Positions 8,367 to 16,780 of a stretch of 64,000 nt of DNA are shown piece after piece. Position numbers and translations under genes: made by a program. The DNA is taken from assembly GCA_001570385.1 (NCBI GenBank), contig BBYL01000023.1, positions 1 to 64,000 of the forward strand, in the 5' to 3' direction. Below the pieces are notes generated by a model. The model was not told the DNA's origin. It did no database searches and saw nothing but the letters and a program-made list of their open reading frames with translations. The DNA comes from Microtetraspora glauca. Lineage in GTDB: Bacteria > Actinomycetota > Actinomycetes > Streptosporangiales > Streptosporangiaceae. Positions within the stretch are counted from its first letter, which is position 1. The number at the start of each line of letters is the position of its first letter.

Positions 8367-9805
8367 GCACCACATCACCGGGGAGCGCCCCCGTGATCGC
8401 CAGGGAGAATCCGGCTCGGTCCGGCGAGCTCGTGGGATGCGTGCCGGCCACGGAACCGGCCGCGGTGGACTCGGCGGTCCGCCGGGCGGACGACGCGTTT
8501 CGCGAGTGGTCGAGGATCCCGATCACGGAGCGGATCACCGCACTGCTGGGGTCCGCCGAGGCCGTCTCCGCCCGGTCGGAGGGGTTGGCCACGCTGCTGG
8601 CCCGCGAGTCCGGCAAGCCTCTGGCCGACTGCCGCGGCGAGATCGGCTTCGCGGTCGCCTTCCTGCGCTGGGTCTGCGACCGCGCCCCGGTCACCCTCGC
8701 GCCCACGGAGATCGACGACGCCGCCGGGCGGCTGGTGGTGCGGCGCAAGCCGTACGGGGTGGTGGGCTGCATCACCCCGTGGAACGCGCCGGTCATCCTC
8801 GCGCTGCTCAAGCTCGGGCCCGCGCTGGTGGCGGGCAACACGGTCGTGCTCAAACCCTCGCCGCTGGCCCCGCTCGCGATCACGGAGATCGTCTCGCTGC
8901 TGCCGGCGGTACAGGTCGTCCACGGCGGCGCCGAGACCGGCCGGGCGCTGGTCGGCCACCCGCTGGTTCGCAAGGTCGCCTTCACCGGCGGCGACGCGGC
9001 CGGGCGGGAGATCGCGGCGACGGCCGGGGCGATGATCACACCCTCGGTCCTGGAGCTGGGCGGCAACGACCCTGCGGTCTTCCTCCCGGACTTCGCGTTG
9101 GCCGACGCCGACTATGAGCGGCTGGTCATGGCGTCCTTCGCGACCAGCGGTCAGGTCTGCATGGCCGCCAAACGCCTGTACGTCCCGCGCGCTCGGGTCG
9201 CGGAGTTCACCGAGGCGTACGTCGCGGCGGCGGAACGGATCCTCGTCGTCGGCGATCCGCTCGATCCGCGGGTCACGATGGGACCGGTCATCTCGGCCGG
9301 TGCCGCCGCCAGGATACGCGCGCTCCTCGCGGCGTCGGGTGGCGGCACGGCGGTGCCGCTGGGACGGAACGCTCCCGGACATGATCCGCTGTCTGGATAT
9401 TTCGTGACCCCGCGTCTCGTCGTGGGTCTGGACGATGACGCCCCCCTCGTGGCCGCGGAGCAGTTCGGCCCGCTCGTGCCCCTCCTGGTCTACGACGACG
9501 AGGAAGAGGTCCTGACCCGCGCCAACGCGAGCGAACTGGGTCTCGGGGCCTCCGTCTGGTCCGCCGACGAGGAGCGCGCCTTCGCGCTGGCGGACCGGCT
9601 GGAGGCCGGATTCGTCTTCGTCAACACGCACAACCGCACCGGGATGTCCCTGCGCGCGCCCTTCGGCGGGATCAAGCGCAGCGGCTACGGCCGCGAGTAC
9701 GGCGAGGAGGGCCTGTTGGAGTACGTCCACCCTGCGGTCGTCCACGCCCCCGCCGCCTTCCGTCCCGGCGGTACAGGCATGGCCGCGGGCGCCTACCCCG
9801 GCTGA
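8363..9805 (+). CDS. Aldehyde dehydrogenase family protein (second copy)
   Basis: 480-residue aldehyde dehydrogenase with LELGGNDP (Glu region), SGQVCMAAKR (catalytic Cys) and the C-terminal FGGIKRSGYGREYG signature typical of succinate-semialdehyde-type enzymes. The GTG at 8363 overlaps the upstream stop by GTGA; another GTG at 8333 is possible. It is clearly diverged from the enzyme at 5797-7233, so the two are probably not redundant. Last gene of the operon. Confidence 0.87.
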   Translation: MSTTSPGSAPVIARENPARSGELVGCVPATEPAAVDSAVRRADDAFREWSRIPITERITALLGSAEAVSARSEGLATLLARESGKPLADCRGEIGFAVAFLRWVCDRAPVTLAPTEIDDAAGRLVVRRKPYGVVGCITPWNAPVILALLKLGPALVAGNTVVLKPSPLAPLAITEIVSLLPAVQVVHGGAETGRALVGHPLVRKVAFTGGDAAGREIAATAGAMITPSVLELGGNDPAVFLPDFALADADYERLVMASFATSGQVCMAAKRLYVPRARVAEFTEAYVAAAERILVVGDPLDPRVTMGPVISAGAAARIRALLAASGGGTAVPLGRNAPGHDPLSGYFVTPRLVVGLDDDAPLVAAEQFGPLVPLLVYDDEEEVLTRANASELGLGASVWSADEERAFALADRLEAGFVFVNTHNRTGMSLRAPFGGIKRSGYGREYGEEGLLEYVHPAVVHAPAAFRPGGTGMAAGAYPG

Positions 9806-9983
9806 CCCGCCTCCGCGCCCACCTCCGCGCCCCATCTCCACGCCGCGCGGAACGCTCCGGGCCCTGACGGCGCCAGTGGGTGACCGGCGGGGTGACCAGT
9901 GGGGATGAACGCGCCGGGATCCCCACCGTACCGAACTCCTCGGCGGTCGTCTTTCAGGCGGCGATCCCAATGGGGCACCCCTC

Positions 9984-10012
9984 TTGACGCGCCAGAACCC
10001 CAGTCCTAGGTT
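9984..10012 (+). promoter_or_regulatory. Predicted promoter of the first ABC importer operon
   Basis: TTGACG (9984-9989), a 17-base spacer and TAGGTT (10007-10012), followed directly by operator-like half-sites and then the substrate-binding protein gene. The rest of the 9806-9983 gap shows nothing recognisable. Confidence 0.6.
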
Positions 10013-10034
10013 TCCACTAACGGAACAGCGTATC
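10010..10034. promoter_or_regulatory. Degenerate IclR-type operator before the ABC importer
   Basis: GTTTCC, ACTAA, CGGAAC followed by a poor second arm (GCGTATC). The segment 10022-10034 matches GAAACA-N-TGTTTC at about 9 of 12 positions. The same layout as at 3948-3978, downstream of the -10 box, suggests shared control. Confidence 0.4.
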
Positions 10035-10061
10035 TCTATGGGATACAGGAAAGGTGGCGTC

Positions 10062-11591
10062 GTGGAACTCACTCGCCGAAAGGTCCTACGAATTGGCGGG
10101 CTGGCTGTCGCCGCGATCGCCACCGGGTGCGCGACCGCACCGAAGAAGGTCGCCACAGGAGCGACCGGTACGGCCGGCGCGGCCGGCGCGCCGCTCGTCG
10201 TCGCCTCCTCCGCCATCACCAACTCCCTCGACCCGGCCGCCGCGCTCTCCAACGTGGGCGCCACCTTCACCGCCCAGGTCTATGACCCCCTGGTCACCTT
10301 CGGCACGGACGGGAAGCCGGCACCGGCCCTGGCCACCGCCTGGCACATGGTCGACGACCGCACGATGGAGTTCACTCTCCGCCAGGGGGTGAAGTTCCAC
10401 CGCGGTGGAGTCTTCGACGCCGCCGCGGTCAAAGCCAACATCGACCGGCTCCTCTCCGGCGACCCGACGTTCGCCTTCCGCGCTGGGCAGATGGGCACGC
10501 TTTCCGGCGCGGAGGTCGTCGACGCGAGCACCGTACGGATCACGACGAAGGAACCGGACCCCGTCCTGCTGAACCGCCTGGTCCGGTTGAGCATCACCGA
10601 CCCGGCGATCTTCAAGGAGAAGCCGGGCACGGTCGCCTCCGGCACCGGCCCCTTCCGGGTGACCGCGTACACCCCGGCCAAGAGCATCGAGTTGGACGCG
10701 TTCCCCGAGTCCTGGCGGAAGTCCGCGAGCGTCACGACCGCCCGCATCGTCGCCATCCCCGACCCCGGCACGCTGACCACCGCGCTCCGTACCGGCGAGG
10801 TGGACGGCGCCTACGGCCTGCCGCCCGCGGTGGCGGCGCAACTGGCCGCGTCGTTCACCGTGAAGCCCGTCACCGCCGGATCCTGCGCGGTGCTGAGCAT
10901 GATCGGCGATGTGGAGCCCAAGCTACGCGACAAGCGGGTACGGCTGGCGCTCAACCTGGCCGTCAACAAGGAGGAGTTCGTGAAGTCCGGGCTGTCGGGC
11001 TACGGGAAGGTGCCCAACGGGCAGCTGCTCCAGCCCGGCTTCGTCGGTCACGACCCCTCCCTGGAGGCCTTCCCCTATGACCCTGATCGCGCCAAGGCCC
11101 TGCTCAAGGAGGCCGGTGCGGAGGGCCTGACCCTGAACATCGCCACCACCGCGCTCTTCAAGCAGCAGGCCGAGATAGCCGCCGGCTACCTCGCCAAGGT
11201 CGGCATCACTTCCGAGGTGGTCATCCAAGACCTCTCGACCTTCATCACCACGTTGCTGAAGAAGAGCGAGACCCCCCTGATCTACTGGCAGACCGACTAC
11301 TTCGACCTGCGCGACATCGCCGGGGTCAGCCGCTTCGGCCCGCAGCCCGAGGGTGTGCAGAAGCACGTGGACGACGAGGAGTACATCAGCCTCTTCACGA
11401 AAGCCCAGGCCGAGATGGATCCGGCCAAGCGGGAGGAGACCATCAAGGCGATGGCCAGGCGGCTCCACGACGAGGCCGGAGTCGTCTTCCTGGCCTGGCC
11501 GCAGACGGTCTACGTCCACTCGGCCAGGTCCGACCTGAAGCTCAACGTCGACGGCAACGTGCTGCTGTCCGAATCCAGGAAGGCGATATGA
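10062..11591 (+). CDS. Peptide/nickel-type ABC transporter substrate-binding lipoprotein (SBP family 5)
   Basis: 509-residue extracytoplasmic binding protein. The N-terminus has a twin-arginine-like TRRKVLR, a hydrophobic core and a lipobox ending ATGC, so it is probably a Tat- or Sec-exported lipoprotein. The remainder has SBP_bac_5 features (LDPAAALSNVG, RQGVKFHRG). The GTG at 10062 follows AGGAAAGG by about eight bases; longer in-frame starts run through the operator and promoter and are rejected. It heads a five-gene importer operon inside the regulon, so the ligand may be a tetrapyrrole breakdown product rather than a peptide (inference). Confidence 0.87.
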   Translation: MELTRRKVLRIGGLAVAAIATGCATAPKKVATGATGTAGAAGAPLVVASSAITNSLDPAAALSNVGATFTAQVYDPLVTFGTDGKPAPALATAWHMVDDRTMEFTLRQGVKFHRGGVFDAAAVKANIDRLLSGDPTFAFRAGQMGTLSGAEVVDASTVRITTKEPDPVLLNRLVRLSITDPAIFKEKPGTVASGTGPFRVTAYTPAKSIELDAFPESWRKSASVTTARIVAIPDPGTLTTALRTGEVDGAYGLPPAVAAQLAASFTVKPVTAGSCAVLSMIGDVEPKLRDKRVRLALNLAVNKEEFVKSGLSGYGKVPNGQLLQPGFVGHDPSLEAFPYDPDRAKALLKEAGAEGLTLNIATTALFKQQAEIAAGYLAKVGITSEVVIQDLSTFITTLLKKSETPLIYWQTDYFDLRDIAGVSRFGPQPEGVQKHVDDEEYISLFTKAQAEMDPAKREETIKAMARRLHDEAGVVFLAWPQTVYVHSARSDLKLNVDGNVLLSESRKAI

Positions 11592-12541
11592 GCGCAGGCC
11601 GTACAGCCCCGCGGGTTCTCCGCGCGGGCGCGGTATGGCTGGTCCGGCTGGTCGTGACCGTCCTGGGCGTGCTGACCCTGCTCTTCTTCCTCCTCCGCCT
11701 GTCCGGTGATCCCGCCGCGGTCCTCGTGGGACCGGGCGGGTCCCAGGAGGACATCGACCGGGTCCGCACCGAACTGGGCCTGGACCTTCCGCTGTGGACG
11801 CAGTACGGCACCTTCCTCGGCGATGTCGCCCGGCTCGACTTCGGGGTCTCCCCGCATACGGGAGAGCCCGCCATCTCGGCGGTGCTGGCCCGGCTGCCAC
11901 TCACCCTGCAGATCGTCGGCGCCACGCTCGCGCTCGCGGTGCTGGTCGGCGTGCCGCTCGGCATGCTCGCCGCGGCCCGGGCCCGCCACGCCTCCGCCCG
12001 CGCCGTCACAGCGGCCGCCTCGATCGCCCAGGCGATGCCGAACTTCGTGCTCGGCCTGCTGCTCCTGCTGGTCTTCGCGCTCTGGCTCGGCTGGTTGCCG
12101 AGCTACGGCGCGGAGAGCCCGCTGCACGCGGTGCTCCCGACGCTGACCCTCGCCGCCTTCACCGTCGCCCGCGTCGTACGGCTGGTACGTGCCGGCTTGC
12201 TGGAGGCGATCGAGCAGGACTTCATCCGCACGGTACGCGCGAAGGGGGGCGGCCGTCTGCGCGCGCTGGCGCGGCACGCGCTGCCCAACGCGTTCCCGCC
12301 GGTGCTGGCCTTCCTCGTGGTCGACAGCGCCTACCTGCTGTCCAGCACGGTGATCGTCGAACAGCTCTACGCCTACGACGGGATCGGCAAGCAACTCGTG
12401 GACGCGATCTTCCAGCGGGACTACCCGATCGTGCAGGCGACGGTGTTCGTGGTGGCGGTGCTGGTCGTCGCGGTCAGCGCGATCGGCGACGTGCTCGGCG
12501 CGCTCGTCGACCCGCGAGTCAGAAGGGAGGCGGCGGGATGA
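11588..12541 (+). CDS. ABC transporter permease, DppB type
   Basis: 317-residue inner-membrane permease with about six hydrophobic helices and the BPD_transp_1 loop (RTVRAKGGGRLRALARHALPN, the EAA-like motif). It starts by ATGA overlap with the binding protein. Pairs with the next permease to form the channel. Confidence 0.9.
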   Translation: MSAGRTAPRVLRAGAVWLVRLVVTVLGVLTLLFFLLRLSGDPAAVLVGPGGSQEDIDRVRTELGLDLPLWTQYGTFLGDVARLDFGVSPHTGEPAISAVLARLPLTLQIVGATLALAVLVGVPLGMLAAARARHASARAVTAAASIAQAMPNFVLGLLLLLVFALWLGWLPSYGAESPLHAVLPTLTLAAFTVARVVRLVRAGLLEAIEQDFIRTVRAKGGGRLRALARHALPNAFPPVLAFLVVDSAYLLSSTVIVEQLYAYDGIGKQLVDAIFQRDYPIVQATVFVVAVLVVAVSAIGDVLGALVDPRVRREAAG

Positions 12542-13365
12542 GGACGTCGGTGCGGATCGCACTGGCGGGGTCGGCGCTGATCGCGCTCGCGGTGACGTTC
12601 GGCCCGCCTCTGCTCGGTCTGGATCCGCTGGAGCAGGATCTGCCGGCCAAGCTGGCGCCGCCGTTCTGGATGGAGGGCGCGCTGGCCGGCCATCCACTCG
12701 GCACCGACCAACTCGGCCGCGATCTGCTGGCGCGTGTCCTGGCGGGCGGGCGGACCTCACTGCTGGTCGGCTTCGCCGCCAGCTCGCTCGCCTGCGCGGT
12801 GGGCATCGTGGTGGGGCTGCTCGCGGGCTACCTCGGCGGCTGGGTCGACCGGCTGGTCATGGGGCTGGGCGATCTCTGGATCGCCTTTCCCTTCCTGGTG
12901 CTGGCGATCGCGACCATCGGCGTCGTGGGTTCGTCGACCCCGGTCCTGATCACGCTGCTCGTACTCGCCGGCTGGGTCACCTCCGCCAGGGTGACCCGGG
13001 CGATCGTCAAGCAGGTCAGGGGTGAGGACTACGTGATGGCGGCGGTCGGCGCGGGCGCCGGTCACCTGAACGTGCTGACCCGGCATCTGCTGCCCGCGGT
13101 GGCCGGCGCCAACCTGGTGATCTGGACCTTCAGCGTCGGCACGATGGTGCTCGTCGAGGGCGGACTGTCGTTCCTCGGTCTGGGTGTGCGCCCGCCCACC
13201 CCTTCCTGGGGCACGATCCTCAACGACGGACGCGAGTTGCTGGAGACGGCGTGGTGGATCCCACTGTGGCCGGGACTGACGCTCACCCTGACCGTGCTCC
13301 TCGTCAACCTGCTGGGCGACGGACTCCGTGACACTCTCGACGTTCGGACGGACGACCATGCTTGA
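12538..13365 (+). CDS. ABC transporter permease, DppC type
   Basis: 275-residue permease with the DppC signature HPLGTDQLGRDLLARVLAG near residue 55, an EAA-like loop (YVMAAVGAGAGHLNVLTRHLLP) and SFLGLGVRPPTPSWG near the C-terminus. ATGA overlap with the upstream permease. It is the second half of the import channel. Confidence 0.9.
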   Translation: MRTSVRIALAGSALIALAVTFGPPLLGLDPLEQDLPAKLAPPFWMEGALAGHPLGTDQLGRDLLARVLAGGRTSLLVGFAASSLACAVGIVVGLLAGYLGGWVDRLVMGLGDLWIAFPFLVLAIATIGVVGSSTPVLITLLVLAGWVTSARVTRAIVKQVRGEDYVMAAVGAGAGHLNVLTRHLLPAVAGANLVIWTFSVGTMVLVEGGLSFLGLGVRPPTPSWGTILNDGRELLETAWWIPLWPGLTLTLTVLLVNLLGDGLRDTLDVRTDDHA

Positions 13366-14272
13366 AGTGAAGGATCTGGTGGTGACCGCCGGGGGCGTGC
13401 GGATCGTCGACGGCGTCTCCTTCGAGGTACGACCGGGCGAGGTGCTCGGCATGGTCGGCGAGTCGGGGTCGGGCAAGACGATGACCATGCTCGCGGTGGC
13501 CGGGCTGCTGCCCGGCCCGGCCCGGATCACCGGAGGGACGGCCGCCCTGTACGGCACCGAGCTGACCGAGGCCCGGCTCGAACGGATCAGGGGACGCCGG
13601 ATCGGCTTCGTCTTCCAGGACCCGGCGACGTCGCTCAACCCGCTCATGCGGGTCGGCGCGCAGATCGCGGAGGTACTGCGGATTCACGGCCTGGGCCGTA
13701 CGGCGGCGCGGCGGCGGGCCGTGGAGCTGCTGGAGCAGGTCGGCATCGGCCCGGAGCGGGCCAGGGTGTATCCGCACGAGCTCTCGGGCGGGATGCGGCA
13801 GCGGATCGTGATCGCGATGGCCATCGCGCTCAGGCCCGCCCTGTTGATCGCGGACGAGCCCACCACGGCGCTGGACGTCACGGTCCAGGAGCAGATCATG
13901 CGGGTGCTGCGCGCCGCGCAGCGGGAGACGGGAGCGGCGACCGTGCTCGTCAGCCACGATCTCGGCCTCGTCTCCGAGGCCGCGCACCGGATCGCGGTGA
14001 TGTACTCCGGCCGCCTGGTCGAGACAGGAACCGCGGACGAGGTCCTCGGCGCGCCTCGGCACCCCTACTCCGCCGCCCTCATGCGGTCACGGCCGCGGAT
14101 CGGCGCGGGCCGGGGGCCGCTGCCGGTGATCCCCGGGCATCCGCCCGCGCCGAAGTCACGCCCACCCGGCTGTGCCTTCCACCCCCGCTGTCCTGTCGCG
14201 CTCGCCCGTTGCGCGCAGGAGGTCCCCCCGCTTGCCGGCGGCGTGGCCTGCTGGGCGGTGCAGGATGGCTGA
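13358..14272 (+). CDS. ABC transporter ATP-binding protein, DppD type
   Basis: 304-residue ATPase with Walker A GESGSGKT, signature LSGGMRQR, Walker B LLIADEPT and switch SHD. The C-terminal oligopeptide-transporter extension has the Cys pattern [15 protein letters not shown]. The ATG at 13358 overlaps the permease by eight bases; the longer frame from 13328 is rejected because homology starts at MLEVKDL. Confidence 0.9.
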   Translation: MLEVKDLVVTAGGVRIVDGVSFEVRPGEVLGMVGESGSGKTMTMLAVAGLLPGPARITGGTAALYGTELTEARLERIRGRRIGFVFQDPATSLNPLMRVGAQIAEVLRIHGLGRTAARRRAVELLEQVGIGPERARVYPHELSGGMRQRIVIAMAIALRPALLIADEPTTALDVTVQEQIMRVLRAAQRETGAATVLVSHDLGLVSEAAHRIAVMYSGRLVETGTADEVLGAPRHPYSAALMRSRPRIGAGRGPLPVIPGHPPAPKSRPPGCAFHPRCPVALARCAQEVPPLAGGVACWAVQDG

Positions 14273-15002
14273 GCCGCTGCTCCGTGTCACCGACCTGCGC
14301 AAGAGCTACGGCGAGTCATGGGCGGTCGACGGCGTGACGTTCGCGGTCGATCGGGGCGAGACGCTCGCGATCGTGGGCGAGTCCGGCTGCGGGAAGTCGA
14401 CGCTGGCCCGGTGTGTGGCGCGGCTGGCGCAGCCCACCAGCGGCAGCGTGCGCTTGGACGGGCTGGAGCTGGCGACACTGTCACGCCGGCGGCTGCGCCC
14501 GCTGCGGCCACGTTTCCAGCTCGTCTTCCAGGACCCCTCCACCTCGCTGAACCCGCGCTGGACCGTCGAAGAGATCGTGCGGGAGCCGCTACGCCTGCAA
14601 GGCGTGCGCGGGGACGTGCCCGGCCTGCTCTCGGAAGTCGGCCTGGACCCCGGGCTCGCGGGCAGGCACCCGCACCAGCTCTCCGGCGGGCAGCGGCAAC
14701 GCGTGGGCATCGCGAGGGCGCTGGCCCTCTCGCCCGACCTGCTGGTGCTCGACGAGCCGGTCACCGCGTTGGACGTCTCCGTGCAGGCCCAGATCATCAA
14801 CCTGCTGCTCCGGCTGCAGGAGGAGCGCGGCCTGGGCTACCTGTTCATCTCACACGACCTCGCGGTGGTGAGCGCCGTCGCCCATCGGATCGCGGTGATG
14901 CACGCCGGCCGGCTGGTCGAGACGGGGCCGGCCGAGCAGGTGCTCGGCCGGCCCTCGCACGACTACACCAGGGCCCTGGTCGCGGCGGTCCCCGGCGCCT
15001 GA
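14265..15002 (+). CDS. ABC transporter ATP-binding protein, DppF type
   Basis: 245-residue ATPase with Walker A GESGCGKS, signature LSGGQRQR, Walker B LLVLDEP and switch SHD. It ends soon after the switch region and lacks the Cys-containing C-terminal extension of its partner, which is common for the F subunit. The overlap with the upstream gene indicates coupled translation. The operon closes with a strong terminator hairpin. Confidence 0.9.
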   Translation: MAEPLLRVTDLRKSYGESWAVDGVTFAVDRGETLAIVGESGCGKSTLARCVARLAQPTSGSVRLDGLELATLSRRRLRPLRPRFQLVFQDPSTSLNPRWTVEEIVREPLRLQGVRGDVPGLLSEVGLDPGLAGRHPHQLSGGQRQRVGIARALALSPDLLVLDEPVTALDVSVQAQIINLLLRLQEERGLGYLFISHDLAVVSAVAHRIAVMHAGRLVETGPAEQVLGRPSHDYTRALVAAVPGA

Positions 15003-15031
15003 CCAGGCGGTATCCGTCGGATACCGCCTGG
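15003..15031. terminator. Perfect 13-bp stem hairpin, probable bidirectional terminator
   Basis: Arms 15003-15015 (CCAGGCGGTATCC) and 15019-15031 are exact complements around a 3-base GTC loop. They fill the gap between two convergent stop codons (15002 and 15032). There is no T-run, as is usual in actinomycetes. Confidence 0.85.
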
Positions 15032-16333
15032 CTAGGCGTGCGCCACGGCGGGACGCGCGAAGCCGAAGTTCTCGCGGAGCGTCGTGCCGTCGTACTCGGT
15101 ACGGAACAGGCCCCGCCGCTGCAGCTCCGGCACGACGTGGTCGACGAAGTCCTCCAGGCCGCCGGGCAGGGTCGGGGGCATGACGTTGAAGCCGTCGGCG
15201 GCGCCCTTGGTGAACCATTCCTCGATCTCGTCGGCGATCCGCTCGGGGGTGCCCGCCACCACTCGGTGTCCCCGGTTCCCGGCCAGGCGGCTGAGCAACT
15301 GCCGTACGGTCAGGCCCTCCCGCTTGGCCATGGCCACGACGACCCCGGCCCGGCTCCGCTGGCCCTCGTTCACCCCCGGGATCTCGGGCAGCGGCTCGTC
15401 GAGTGGATGGTCCGTCAGGTCCACGCCGAGGACGTCGGAGAGCGCGCCGAGCGCCGACTCGGGGACGACGAGCGCCCCGAGCTCCTCCTGCAGCCGCGCC
15501 GCCTCGGCTTCGGTGGAGCCGATGATGGGCGACAGGCCCGGCAGGATCGCCACATCGTCGCGGTCCCGGCCGTACTTCGCGAGCCGGCCCTTGAAGTCGG
15601 CGTAGAACGCCAGGGCCGAGTAGATGACCGGTTGCGCGGTGAAGACGGCTTCGGCGTAGCGGGCGGCGAACTCCTTGCCGTCCTCGGAGGAGCCCGCCTG
15701 GACCAGCAGCGGCCGCCCCTGCGGCGGGCGGGGGATGTTCAGCGGTCCGTGGACCTTGAAGAGATCTCCCTTGTGGTCGACGGCGCGGACCTTCTCCTTG
15801 TCGGCGTAGATGCCCTGGTCCTGGTCGGCGACGATGGCGTCGTCCGCCCAGCTGTCCCAGAGCTTGGTGACCACGTCCACGAACTCGGTCGCCCTGACGT
15901 ATCGGGCGGCGTGGGGCGGGAGGTCCCCGCCGAAGTTGCGCGCCTCCGACTCGAAGGCCGAGGTGACGATGTTCCATCCGGCGCGGCCATGGCTGATGTG
16001 ATCCAGCGAAGCGAACTTGCGCGCCACGTTGAACGGCTCGTTGTAGGTGGTGGACACGGTACCGATCAGGCCCACGTGCTCGGTGACCGCGGCCATCGCG
16101 GCCAGCGTCGTGACCGGCTCCAGGCCGCCGAGGGTGTGGTACTTGATGTCTCCCCAGAAGGAGAGGGAGTCGGCCAGGAACACCGAGTCGAGTTTGCCCC
16201 GCTCGGCGATCTGGGCCAGCTCCTGGTAGTGCCGGATATCGGTGACCCGGGAGGGATCCGCGCCCGCGGTACGCCAGGCGGCCTCGTGGTGGCCGACGCC
16301 CATGAGGAAGGCGTTCAGATGGAGCTTTCTCAT
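15032..16333 (-). CDS. LLM-class flavin-dependent monooxygenase (NtaA/DszA family)
   Basis: 433-residue luciferase-like protein of the long NtaA/SnaA/DszA group; seen are the N-terminal KLHLNAFL, FWGDIKYHTLGGLEP and AGWNIVTSA segments. Such enzymes use reduced FMN from a separate reductase to oxidise N- or S-containing or chelate compounds. The ATG at 16333 follows GGAGGATGAG. The upstream ATG at 16363 falls inside the operator and is rejected. It is transcribed alone, toward the importer operon, behind a near-perfect operator. The flavin donor could be the reductase at 3987 (inference). Confidence 0.87.
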   Translation of the reverse strand: MRKLHLNAFLMGVGHHEAAWRTAGADPSRVTDIRHYQELAQIAERGKLDSVFLADSLSFWGDIKYHTLGGLEPVTTLAAMAAVTEHVGLIGTVSTTYNEPFNVARKFASLDHISHGRAGWNIVTSAFESEARNFGGDLPPHAARYVRATEFVDVVTKLWDSWADDAIVADQDQGIYADKEKVRAVDHKGDLFKVHGPLNIPRPPQGRPLLVQAGSSEDGKEFAARYAEAVFTAQPVIYSALAFYADFKGRLAKYGRDRDDVAILPGLSPIIGSTEAEAARLQEELGALVVPESALGALSDVLGVDLTDHPLDEPLPEIPGVNEGQRSRAGVVVAMAKREGLTVRQLLSRLAGNRGHRVVAGTPERIADEIEEWFTKGAADGFNVMPPTLPGGLEDFVDHVVPELQRRGLFRTEYDGTTLRENFGFARPAVAHA

Positions 16334-16354
16334 CTCATCCTCCAACCACAGTGT

Positions 16355-16380
16355 GTTTCCCATAAGGAAACATTGTTTTG
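16355..16380. promoter_or_regulatory. Regulon operator upstream of the LLM monooxygenase
   Basis: GTTTCC (16355-16360), five bases, GGAAAC (16366-16371), then the remainder of GGAAACATTGTTTTG (to 16380). The 13-bp core GAAACATTGTTTT has one mismatch against GAAACA-N-TGTTTC. Confidence 0.75.
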
Positions 16381-16409
16381 CCTACGAAGACTAGCAACAG
16401 CGGGTGGGA

Positions 16410-16691
16410 TCACGAATCGTGGTCGACGACGGCGCGAGCGGCGAGCCGCGGGCGGAGCCAGGCGGCCACCTCGAGGTGGGCCGGGTGCTCCTGGTAACCG
16501 GTCAGCTCTTCGAGGGACTCGTGCCGCGTGATCAGGCACAGGTCGTAGGAGACCGGAGACCCGACCGTGTCGAGCCCGACGACGAGATCGCGGATCTGCT
16601 CCACCCTGCCCCTCAGCCCTTGGAGCAGCTCCGCGGCCTTCGGCGCGTCCTCCCGATCCGTGAACCTCATCAGCACCACGTGGGTCAGCAT
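16410..16691 (-). CDS. Dabb (stress-responsive A/B barrel) domain protein
   Basis: 93-residue protein with the Dabb fold: starts MLTHVVLMRF and contains the RDLVVGLDTVGS and YDLCLITRHESLEELTGY segments. A strong AGGAGG lies about seven bases before the ATG at 16691, which shortens the 99-residue open frame. Dabb dimers include cyclases and heme- or polyketide-handling proteins as well as proteins of unknown role. It sits behind the perfect operator at 16741, so it belongs to the regulon. The function is not assigned. Confidence 0.8.
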   Translation of the reverse strand: MLTHVVLMRFTDREDAPKAAELLQGLRGRVEQIRDLVVGLDTVGSPVSYDLCLITRHESLEELTGYQEHPAHLEVAAWLRPRLAARAVVDHDS

Positions 16692-16739
16692 GATTTTCCT
16701 CCTGGACATTTCCTCCGGTTCCGCGAGATCCTACGGCTT

Positions 16740-16754
16740 GGAAACAGTGTTTCT
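16740..16754. promoter_or_regulatory. Regulon operator, perfect palindrome between Dabb and nitrilase genes
   Basis: GGAAACAGTGTTTCT; bases 16741-16753 form the perfect palindrome GAAACA-G-TGTTTC. It lies in the divergent promoter region and could control both genes. On the downstream side GTTTCT, CTAGA, TGTAAC echoes the N5-spaced half-site pattern. Confidence 0.8.
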
Positions 16755-16780
16755 CTAGATGTAACAGTCGAGGAGCGGGC

